From positions 124,001 to 188,000 of the forward strand of contig CATQHF010000006.1 in NCBI GenBank assembly GCA_958295865.1: DNA of 64,000 nucleotides, read 5' to 3'. This DNA is from an uncultured Dehalococcoidia bacterium. GTDB taxonomy: Bacteria; Chloroflexota; Dehalococcoidia; Lucifugimonadales; JADFKI01. The notes beneath the pieces were generated by a model, which was not told the DNA's origin, made no database searches, and saw only the letters and a program-made list of their open reading frames with translations. The position numbers and the translations under genes are program-made. Of this stretch, positions 35,334-43,312 are shown piece after piece; the first letter of the stretch is position 1, and every line of letters starts with the position of its first letter.

Positions 35334-35598
35334 AATCGTAGTTCGCGGCGGCAGGGTCGCAAGAGAGATGGAGCGTCTGCCGGGCTCAGACCATCGCAGA
35401 GTGGTTGCCGCTTTGCGTAGCCTGAGTGAAAATCCCAGAAGGCGGGGCGTAATCAGACTGCGAGGGAACACTTACAGGTTCAGAGTAGGAGATTTCAGGA
35501 TAATATACAGGATCAACGATTCGGCAAGGTCAGTGGTTATAGGCGCTGTTCGTCGTCGCAACGAAGGCACATATCGGGATTTTAGGCGTCTATTCTGA
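35305..35598 (+). CDS. RelE/ParE-family toxin
   Basis: This 97-residue protein has the compact RelE/ParE fold signature: REMERLPGSDHRRVVAALRS, an RGNTYRFRVGDFRIIYRIND core and an AVRRRNEGTYRD end. RelE relatives cleave mRNA at the ribosome; ParE relatives poison gyrase. The RVGDFRIIYRI stretch is shared by both, so the target is open. Its start lies 29 bases inside the upstream gene, implying coupled synthesis with an antitoxin. Confidence 0.88.
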   Translation: MSDAERQEYRIVVRGGRVAREMERLPGSDHRRVVAALRSLSENPRRRGVIRLRGNTYRFRVGDFRIIYRINDSARSVVIGAVRRRNEGTYRDFRRLF

Positions 35599-35675
35599 AT
35601 GAGTATTGCGAGATTTGCTTCCAAACTAGCGGGCTGACCAATCAAAAAATGCTGTGAACGCTGATAGGGAATGCT

Positions 35676-35894
35676 ATGACGACTGAAACGCGAAATCAGG
35701 TTGATGCGGCTGAAGTGTATAGCCGGCTTGGGCGACTGGCAGGGAAAGTATCGCAGATTAACTCTCGCCTCGACCGCATAGAGGCGGCACAATCTTGAAC
35801 GCTGTATTGGATTCTTGGAATCGGAGCGGCAGTTCTGGCATCGATATGGATCGACAAATCTGACTGGATATTTGACGAACTGAAACACGGATGA
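35676..35894 (+). pseudogene. Small coiled-coil/membrane ORF interrupted by an in-frame TGA
   Basis: From the ATG at 35676, 40 codons encode a helical, heptad-like segment (SRLGRLAGKVSQINSRLDRI). A TGA follows at 35796-35798. In the same frame, 31 further codons encode a membrane helix (LYWILGIGAAVLASIWI) and a short tail, ending at a TGA at 35892-35894. Read through, it would be a 72-residue protein with coiled coil then membrane span, like XhlA-type small proteins. It is either a pseudogene by a point mutation (for example TGG to TGA), a sequencing error, or two products. Confidence 0.5.
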
Positions 35895-35908
35895 ACTGAC
35901 AAACTCAC

Positions 35909-37237
35909 ATGACACAAACACTCACACGACACGAACAATATCAATCCGACTTCCATTCTCTTGACGGCGGGGCGCAACCCCAGTGGCTGCGCGACATACG
36001 CACTGCGGCGTGGCAGCGCTTCCTTGCGGTCGGGCTGCCGACGGCGCGGCGCGGCAATGAGCCTTACAAGTACACCAATGTCGCGCCCATCGCCAACGCC
36101 GGATTCAGTCTGGCGGAGGCTGCCGACGGCAGTGTCGAAGCTGCCGATGTAACCCAATTCGCGCCTTGGCAAGCCGGCTGGCATCAGCTCGTTTTCATAG
36201 ACGGCATATACTCGGAGGCGCTTTCAACTGCGCCGTCCGACGACGATGATGTCGTAGTGACCAGTCTGGCGCAAGCCATTGCATCGGGCAATGGTGATGT
36301 AGAGAAGCGCTTGTCCCAATACACCGATATTGAGGAAGACGGTTTCATCGCGTTGAACACGGCTTTTATCAGCGACGGCGCATTCGTGCGGATTGCTGAC
36401 GACGCGAATGTCGAAACGCCCGTACACCTGCTATTCCTCGCGTCCGGCAATACGCAGACGGCATCGCACCCGCGCACGCTTGTTGTCGCCGGCAGTAATA
36501 GCGCCGCTACCGTCATAGAGTCTTATGTTGGTATCGCGGACAGCCCCTATCTCACCAACTCCGTTACCGAGATGGCGCTTGAGACGGGCGCGACGCTGAA
36601 CCACTATCGCCTGCTCATCGAAAGCGAAGACGCCTATCATGTCGGCGTGGCGCGTGTGCATCAGGCAGATGGCAGCGCGTACAATTCCAAGGTTTTCGAG
36701 CGTCAGGTAGGGCTTGGCAGATTCGACCTCTACACCGGCATCGATGGCGAGAACGCATCCTGCGACCTGAAGGGGTTGTACTTCACATCCGGCAGTCAGC
36801 ACATGGACAACTACATCAACATCAATCACGAGAAGCCGCACTCCAGCAGCCGCTTGTACTACAAGGGCATCCTTGACGGCAGGTCGCGCGCCGTGTTCGG
36901 CGGCACGGTCTTTGTGCAGCCGGGCGCAATCAAGACCGACTCACACCAAGAAGACAAGAACCTGGTGCTGTCGCCCGACGCGGAGGTGGACAGCAAGCCC
37001 TCACTCTTCATCTATGCGGACGATGTGAAGTGCGGTCACGGCGCTACGGCGGGGAATATAGACCTGGATACGGTATTCTATATGCGAAGCCGCGGCATAG
37101 ATTTGGAGACGGCAAGCCGCTTGCTCATCTACGGATTTGCCAGCGAGATTATAGAGACGGTCGAGGACGACTACCTCAGAGGCTACCTTGAGGATCAGTT
37201 CCTCGATTCGCTCCCAAGCTACAAGTTTGAGTTCTAG
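35909..37237 (+). CDS. sufD: Fe-S cluster assembly protein SufD
   Basis: This 442-residue partner of SufB in the SufBC2D scaffold carries RRGNEPYKYTNVAPIA near the N-terminus. The SufB/D core block GGTVFVQPGAIKTDSHQEDKN and KCGHGATAGNIDLDTVFYMRSRG, with the conserved Cys/His, follow, and it ends with RGYLEDQFLDSLP. The following SufU-like gene starts 6 bases after it. Confidence 0.95.
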   Translation: MTQTLTRHEQYQSDFHSLDGGAQPQWLRDIRTAAWQRFLAVGLPTARRGNEPYKYTNVAPIANAGFSLAEAADGSVEAADVTQFAPWQAGWHQLVFIDGIYSEALSTAPSDDDDVVVTSLAQAIASGNGDVEKRLSQYTDIEEDGFIALNTAFISDGAFVRIADDANVETPVHLLFLASGNTQTASHPRTLVVAGSNSAATVIESYVGIADSPYLTNSVTEMALETGATLNHYRLLIESEDAYHVGVARVHQADGSAYNSKVFERQVGLGRFDLYTGIDGENASCDLKGLYFTSGSQHMDNYININHEKPHSSSRLYYKGILDGRSRAVFGGTVFVQPGAIKTDSHQEDKNLVLSPDAEVDSKPSLFIYADDVKCGHGATAGNIDLDTVFYMRSRGIDLETASRLLIYGFASEIIETVEDDYLRGYLEDQFLDSLPSYKFEF

Positions 37238-37243
37238 GCTGAT

Positions 37244-37690
37244 ATGTACGACCTGCACGACCTATATCAAGAAGTGATAATGGACCACAATCGCCGCCCG
37301 CGCAACTTCCGCAAGCCGGATGGTGCGAACAGGCAGGCGGAGGGGTTCAACCCACTCTGCGGCGACCAGATTACGCTGTATCTGGCGGTAGAGGACGACA
37401 TGATTGCGGATGTTGGCTTTCAGGCGGTCGGATGCGCTATATCCAAGGCGTCGGCGTCGATAATGACCGAGAGCGTCAAAGGGCTTTCGGTGGAGGACGC
37501 CGAGAAGGTGTTCGAAGAGTTCCACAGCATGATTACGCAAGAGGATTTCGATGCGGATGTGCTCGGCGACGCCGAACTTCTTCAGGGCGTATCGCGCTAT
37601 CCGGCGCGCATAAAGTGCGCCGCGCTGTCTTGGCATGCTCTCAACTCCGCTCTCGACGATACTGAGGAAAAGACGGTTTCAACCGAATAG
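37244..37690 (+). CDS. sufU: SufU-type sulfur carrier (first copy)
   Basis: This 148-residue protein of the SufU/IscU-like family accepts sulfur from SufS. The three Cys ligands are visible: NPLCGDQ, GCAISKASASIM and RIKCAALSW. The motif GCAISKASAS is canonical for SufU. It follows sufD by six bases. A second, more divergent copy ends the operon. Confidence 0.93.
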   Translation: MYDLHDLYQEVIMDHNRRPRNFRKPDGANRQAEGFNPLCGDQITLYLAVEDDMIADVGFQAVGCAISKASASIMTESVKGLSVEDAEKVFEEFHSMITQEDFDADVLGDAELLQGVSRYPARIKCAALSWHALNSALDDTEEKTVSTE

Positions 37691-37727
37691 CCGCGCCGGT
37701 AACGATACGGCTAGGGGAGAGTAGTCT

Positions 37728-38192
37728 ATGTGTATTCCAATCAAGGTGGACTACGGCGTCCGGGCGCTGGTTGACTTGGCGCTGAACGGCAGGGGCGCGC
37801 CCGTGCGCGCCAGCGAGATTGCCGGGCGCACCGTGATACCGGAGCAGTATCTAGCGCAGGTTCTGCATGCGCTGAGCAAGAGCGGCTTCACCCGCAGCCA
37901 GCGCGGGCCGCAGGGCGGTCATCTGCTTGCCATGCATCCTTCGGAAATCAGGCTGAGCAAAGTTATGGTCTGTCTTGGCGGCACGGAAGCGCCCGTCGCC
38001 TGTCTTGCCGACAACACCATCTGCATTCACTCGCCGGCTTGCGCTCAGCGCGAAGTCTGGCGAACGGTGGCAGAAGCCGTGTTCAATATCCTCGACTCCA
38101 CAACGATAGAGGACTTGGTGAACAGCACCCCTATTCATCCCGAACAGGAAGGGGAAGGCGCTCTGCCCATCACTCTGAAAACAGCAATCTAA
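37728..38192 (+). CDS. Rrf2-family transcriptional regulator
   Basis: The 154-residue protein has an N-terminal winged helix-turn-helix (VDYGVRALVDLALNG to SGFTRSQRGPQGGHLLA). It then has a Cys cluster CLADNTICIHSPAC at about 90-103, suited to bind an Fe-S cluster as in IscR/SufR. It therefore probably senses Fe-S status and controls its own operon, with likely sites around the sufB promoter (31602-31667). Its place inside the suf operon supports autoregulation. Confidence 0.92.
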   Translation: MCIPIKVDYGVRALVDLALNGRGAPVRASEIAGRTVIPEQYLAQVLHALSKSGFTRSQRGPQGGHLLAMHPSEIRLSKVMVCLGGTEAPVACLADNTICIHSPACAQREVWRTVAEAVFNILDSTTIEDLVNSTPIHPEQEGEGALPITLKTAI

Positions 38193-38242
38193 CCGATATA
38201 AATCAAGCGAATCAAGCAGAAAGCCAAACAAGGAGGATAGTT

Positions 38243-38548
38243 ATGGCATTCCAGAAGGTCGCAAGCGTAAGTGAATTGCCGCCGGGAAGCACGAAGGTGT
38301 TCGAGGTCGGCGACAGGGCAGTAGCCGTGTGCAATGTCGATGGGCAAGTGTATGCGATTGAGGATGTGTGCACCCACGACGGCGCTTCCTTTGATCAGGC
38401 CGAGTTGGAGGGATGTGAGATCGAATGCCCCCGCCACGGCGCGCGCTTCGATGTTCGAGACGGCACTGCGACCGAGTTGCCCGCCGTCGTTCCTGTTGAC
38501 ACTTTCAAGGTGCGCGTCGAAGGTGAAGACATCGAGATTGAAATATAA
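38243..38548 (+). CDS. Rieske-type [2Fe-2S] ferredoxin
   Basis: This 101-residue soluble protein has the two Rieske ligand motifs CTHDG and CPRHGARFD, as in NirD or dioxygenase ferredoxins. There is no membrane anchor, so it is cytosolic. AGGAGG lies 6 bases before the ATG at 38243, and the longer frame upstream is not used. Rieske proteins of this kind recur in SUF operons of Gram-positive bacteria and Chloroflexota; a redox role in cluster assembly is inferred. Confidence 0.93.
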   Translation: MAFQKVASVSELPPGSTKVFEVGDRAVAVCNVDGQVYAIEDVCTHDGASFDQAELEGCEIECPRHGARFDVRDGTATELPAVVPVDTFKVRVEGEDIEIEI

Positions 38549-38581
38549 ACGCGCAGAGAAGGGATTGTGGTAGGTAACATC

Positions 38582-39809
<1,228 letters not shown>

Positions 39810-39823
<14 letters not shown>

Positions 39824-40265
39824 GCTTGATGACCTGTACCGCGATGCGATTCTCGACCATCGCCGCAATCCCAGAAACCACGACCGGGTGATTGATTCCG
39901 ACATAGTTGGCGACGCCGTCAACCCTTTTTGTGGCGATGAAATCCACTTGCAGCTCGGTCTTGACGCGGACTATCGCGTTGACCGCGTGGGCTTGCAGGG
40001 TGAGGGCTGCTCCATCAATTTGGCGGCAGGCTCCATGCTCACCGAGGCGATACATGGCAAGGCGCTGGATGAGATTGACGCTCTTGTGCTGTTGTTCCGC
40101 AAGATGATGCAGGGCGACGCCGACGCCGAGCAGTTGCTCAAGGACGAAGGCGACTTGTCCAGCCTTGCCGGTGTGCGCGACTACCCGGTGCGTATCAAAT
40201 GCGCCTTGCTGTCGGTGTCCGCCCTGACCGGCGGCATCCAGAGCTACAAGTCCGCTGTGTCATAG
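39810..40265 (+). CDS. sufU: SufU-type sulfur carrier (second copy)
   Basis: This 151-residue paralogue of the SufU at 37244 keeps the three Cys ligands (NPFCGDE, GEGCSINLAAGSM, RIKCALLS). The central motif is GCSINLAAGS instead of GCAISxASAS. Its start overlaps sufS by 14 bases, which fits the usual SufS-SufU partnership. It is likely the real desulfurase partner, leaving the first copy for another role, but that is inferred. Confidence 0.92.
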
Positions 40266-40339
40266 CGGTTCGACCAATCCCTTCTTGGTGAGCTTGTCGA
40301 ACCGCCTGACAAGGGTTGCAAGTCCAATTATCGGCAGTC

Positions 40340-41476
40340 CTACAAAAGCTTGCTCGTAGGCTCTAATGATGAGCGGGAGTGACCGTTGCGGGCGTGATTG
40401 CCTATCAGCTTGGTCAGCTCCGCGTCAGACAGCGAAACCTTGCTCTGACTCTCATCCTTGGGCAATTCTTGGCGATGGCTTCCGACGCCCGTGCCGACAA
40501 GGGTGATGCCGACGCGCTTCTTCATTTGCCGATCCTGCACCACTCCGAAGATTACATTCGCGTCTGATTTGGTAGCCTTGCGGATGATTTCAGCGACTTC
40601 ATGCACCTGCCCAAGCGTCAAATCCTTGCCGCCGGTGATATTGAACAGGACGCCGGTCGCCCCTTCTATCGGAGCGTTGAACAGCGGGTTGGCGAGCGCG
40701 GCGCGCGCCGCTTCTATCGCCGCCCATCTGCCCTCGCCCTCGCCGTATGCCATGAACGCCGCGCCCGCGCCGCTCATTACCGAGCGCACATCCGCGAAGT
40801 CCACATTTATCATTCCGGGCACTGTGATGATGTCGGATATTCCTTTGACGCCCTGCCGCAATATGCCGTCCGCGGCTTCAAATGCGCGTTCCAGCGACAC
40901 CTTGCCCTTCAGGGAGGGCAGCAGCCTGTCGTTCTCCACGACTATGAGCGTGTCCACCTTCTGCTTCAGGCTGTGCAATCCCTGTTCGGCAACGGCGCGC
41001 CGCCGCGAACCCTCGAACGAGAACGGCAGCGTAACCACGCCGACCGTTAGCGCGCCCTTCTTTCGCGCAATGTCGGCGACTATCGACGATGCGCCCGTGC
41101 CCGTGCCACCGCCCATCCCCGCCGTAATGAACACCATATCCGCGCCGTCTAGCAGTTCCGCGACATGTTTCTGGCTCTCTTTTATGGCGCGCCGCCCCAC
41201 CTCCGGGCGACCGCCGGAACCCATGCCGTTCACGGTCTGCGGCCCGATGGCGTATGAGGGCACGGATTTCAAGCCTGCGAGCGCCTGAAAGTCGGTGTTC
41301 AGGGCGAGCGCCTCAACTTGTGTTAGGCCGCCGCGAACCATCCGGGACACCGCGTTGCCGCCCGCGCCGCCCACTCCCACGACCTTCACGCTGATGCTGG
41401 ACGATGGAGAACCCACCGGCGAGATATTTTCCTTCTTCCTGCCAAATCCGATACCGGATATAATGTGTTCTAGCAT
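40340..41476 (-). CDS. ftsZ: Cell division protein FtsZ
   Basis: This 378-residue tubulin-like GTPase has GVGGAGGNAV near residue 35, the tubulin signature GGGTGTGASSIVADIARKKG and the T7-loop sequence NVDFADVRSVM. It forms the division ring at the cytoplasmic membrane. The C-terminal tail (HARNGHSRSSLEPTSKLL) lacks the usual acidic/proline FtsA-binding peptide. It stands alone, not in a dcw cluster. It converges on the suf operon. Confidence 0.96.
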   Translation of the reverse strand: MLEHIISGIGFGRKKENISPVGSPSSSISVKVVGVGGAGGNAVSRMVRGGLTQVEALALNTDFQALAGLKSVPSYAIGPQTVNGMGSGGRPEVGRRAIKESQKHVAELLDGADMVFITAGMGGGTGTGASSIVADIARKKGALTVGVVTLPFSFEGSRRRAVAEQGLHSLKQKVDTLIVVENDRLLPSLKGKVSLERAFEAADGILRQGVKGISDIITVPGMINVDFADVRSVMSGAGAAFMAYGEGEGRWAAIEAARAALANPLFNAPIEGATGVLFNITGGKDLTLGQVHEVAEIIRKATKSDANVIFGVVQDRQMKKRVGITLVGTGVGSHRQELPKDESQSKVSLSDAELTKLIGNHARNGHSRSSLEPTSKLL

Positions 41477-41534
41477 TGCGTTAACTCCGTCTAATTCAGT
41501 TGCCGTTGTGCGTTCATGTTTATGCGCGCGGGTG

Positions 41535-41804
41535 TTATGCCGCTTGCGGAAGTGTCAGGAAGTGATACGGGATGTTCCATACGCCGGATGTGCCCATATC
41601 CACCACAGCCTTGTGTTGGAGCGCTTCCGTGACCACGCCCATGCTGCCAAATCGGGGGCCGCCGTTCACATTGCCCATGTACACGACCTGCTGGCCGACA
41701 TGGACGCTGCAACATGTGGCGACCTTCGGCAACAGGCGACGCAGAGGCATACCCGGCATCCGAAGCTGGTGGTTGGCTGTGTGAGTCGTTGTAGAACGCA
41801 TCAT
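41535..41804 (-). CDS. Small conserved-looking protein upstream of ftsZ
   Basis: This 89-residue soluble protein has no recognised family. The C-terminal half, YMGNVNGGPRFGSMGVV and VVDMGTSGVWNIPYHFLTLP, has the regular Gly/Val pattern of a small SH3-like beta barrel. An overlapping longer frame is open on the same strand, but this one has better residue composition. It is 58 bases upstream of ftsZ and likely in the same transcript. Confidence 0.5.
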   Translation of the reverse strand: MMRSTTTHTANHQLRMPGMPLRRLLPKVATCCSVHVGQQVVYMGNVNGGPRFGSMGVVTEALQHKAVVDMGTSGVWNIPYHFLTLPQAA

Positions 41805-42083
41805 TGGATTTCTTCCTTCCTATTTCACAGAACATATTAGAACAGGACGAGAGTTCTTGTCAACCCTAATTCGTTCAGAACGCCGAAATTGCTCGGCATT
41901 CTTTTCGTGGCTGTCGTTGTGGCTTTGTGTTGCCTCGCCATTAGTGATAAAATCTCGGTGATGCGAGGCTGTGGCAATGCGGCGACTTCAGTCGCTTGTG
42001 GATGCCAATCAGGGGACTAATCAGAGAGCGAACTAGGTATATCCGGCTGCCGGCTGCGGACAGCGTGAGAGAGGGGCTAGGAC
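41805..42083. other. Intergenic region between divergent genes
   Basis: This 279-base stretch between the ftsZ-side gene and the SDR holds no gene. It contains a short hairpin GCCGA-aattgc-TCGGC followed by ATTCTTTT near 41889-41912. No promoter is clear. A GAGAGGGG ribosome binding site lies just before the SDR ATG at 42084. Confidence 0.4.
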
Positions 42084-42833
42084 ATGAGACTTGAAGGTAA
42101 GGTAGCTTTGATAAGCGGCGGCGCGCGCGGACAGGGCGCTACGGAAGCAAGGCTCTTCGCTCAAGAGGGCGCTGCGGTGGTCATCTGCGACATTCTTCAG
42201 GATGAGGGCAGCCAAGTCGAGGCAGAGATTAACGAGTCGGGCGGCAGAGCGCTCTTTGTGAACCTAGATGTAACCAGCGCCTCCGATTGGCAGTCGGCGG
42301 TTGCCAAAGCGGTTGAGACATTCGGCAAGCTCGATATTCTGGTCAACAATGCCGCGATATACAGCCGCGTCCCCATCGAACACGCTTCAGAAGAAGAGTG
42401 GGACAGCATCATCGACATCAACCTGAAGGGCGTGTTTCTTGGCACCAAACACTCCATTGCGGCAATGCGAGAGGCGGGCGGCGGTTCTATCATCAACATA
42501 TCGTCGACCGCGGGGCTTGTGGGCAGTCCAAGGGGCGGCGCTTACACGGCGTCCAAGGGCGGCGTCCGGCTGTTCACCAAGAACACGGCGATACAGCTCG
42601 CCCCCGACGGCATCCGTGCCAACTCCATCCATCCGGGTCCCATCGACACCGATATGATTGCCGACAACATAGGCACACCGGAAGGCTTGGCAGAGTCGGA
42701 ATCGCGTGTTCCGCTCGGCAGGATAGGCACGGTCGAAGATGTCGCTTACGGCGCGCTGTTCCTCGCCTCCGACGATGCGTCGTACATGACCGGCGCGGAG
42801 CTTGTAATCGACGGCGGCATTACCGCTCAATAG
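42084..42833 (+). CDS. Short-chain dehydrogenase/reductase
   Basis: This 249-residue classical SDR has the NAD(P)-binding glycines in SGGARGQGATEARLF, an NNAA motif, the catalytic Ser in ISSTAGLVG and Tyr-x3-Lys in YTASKGG. An acidic residue at the end of strand 2 (VICDI) suggests preference for NAD. The substrate is unknown. It precedes the molybdenum hydroxylase genes by eight bases and is probably part of the same catabolic operon. Confidence 0.93.
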   Translation: MRLEGKVALISGGARGQGATEARLFAQEGAAVVICDILQDEGSQVEAEINESGGRALFVNLDVTSASDWQSAVAKAVETFGKLDILVNNAAIYSRVPIEHASEEEWDSIIDINLKGVFLGTKHSIAAMREAGGGSIINISSTAGLVGSPRGGAYTASKGGVRLFTKNTAIQLAPDGIRANSIHPGPIDTDMIADNIGTPEGLAESESRVPLGRIGTVEDVAYGALFLASDDASYMTGAELVIDGGITAQ

Positions 42834-42841
42834 GACATCGC

Positions 42842-43312
42842 TTGACGACATTCACCGCCCAAGTTGAGTTGAAAGTGAACGGCAGCGTTCACAGCCTTGA
42901 GGTGCGTCACCACTGGACGCTTCTGCATGTGCTGCGCGACGCGCTCGGCCTCACCGGAGCCAAGCGCGGCTGCGACAGGGGCGAGTGCGGCTCTTGCACC
43001 GTGCTGATGGACGGCGATCCCGTGTATGCCTGTCAGATGCTCGCCTTGCAGGTTGGCAGCCGCAGCATCATCACGATAGAGGCGCTTGGCGACAGCGATA
43101 ACCTGCACCCGATTCAGCAGGCATTCTTGGACAACGACGGGGGGCAGTGCGGCTACTGCACACCCGGATTCGTATTGAGCGCCAAAGCGCTGCTGGACGC
43201 GACGCCGAATCCCACCGAAGAGCAGATTCGCCACGCGCTATCCGGCAACCTGTGCAGGTGCAATGCCTACGGCCGCATCATCGAGTCGGTGAAGCAGGCG
43301 GCGCGCAATTGA
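42842..43312 (+). CDS. Molybdenum hydroxylase small [2Fe-2S] subunit
   Basis: This 156-residue subunit is of the xanthine dehydrogenase/CO dehydrogenase type. The first [2Fe-2S] cluster ligands are CDRGECGSCTVL plus a later Cys, and the second cluster ligands are CGYCTPG and CRCNAYG. A TTG start at 42842 follows AGGA and fits the family N-terminus. Its stop overlaps the start of the large subunit. It passes electrons between molybdopterin and FAD subunits. Confidence 0.95.
   Translation: MTTFTAQVELKVNGSVHSLEVRHHWTLLHVLRDALGLTGAKRGCDRGECGSCTVLMDGDPVYACQMLALQVGSRSIITIEALGDSDNLHPIQQAFLDNDGGQCGYCTPGFVLSAKALLDATPNPTEEQIRHALSGNLCRCNAYGRIIESVKQAARN

Noticed and set aside
35796..35798. In-frame TGA as a selenocysteine codon
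   Set aside because: The protein has no known redox motif around the site, no selenocysteine insertion hairpin is evident after it, and a membrane helix follows. A point mutation or sequencing error is simpler.
41889..41912. Intrinsic terminator (GCCGA stem with T-rich tail) on the plus strand
   Set aside because: No plus-strand gene ends upstream of it; the nearest genes on that side are on the minus strand, so its role is unclear.
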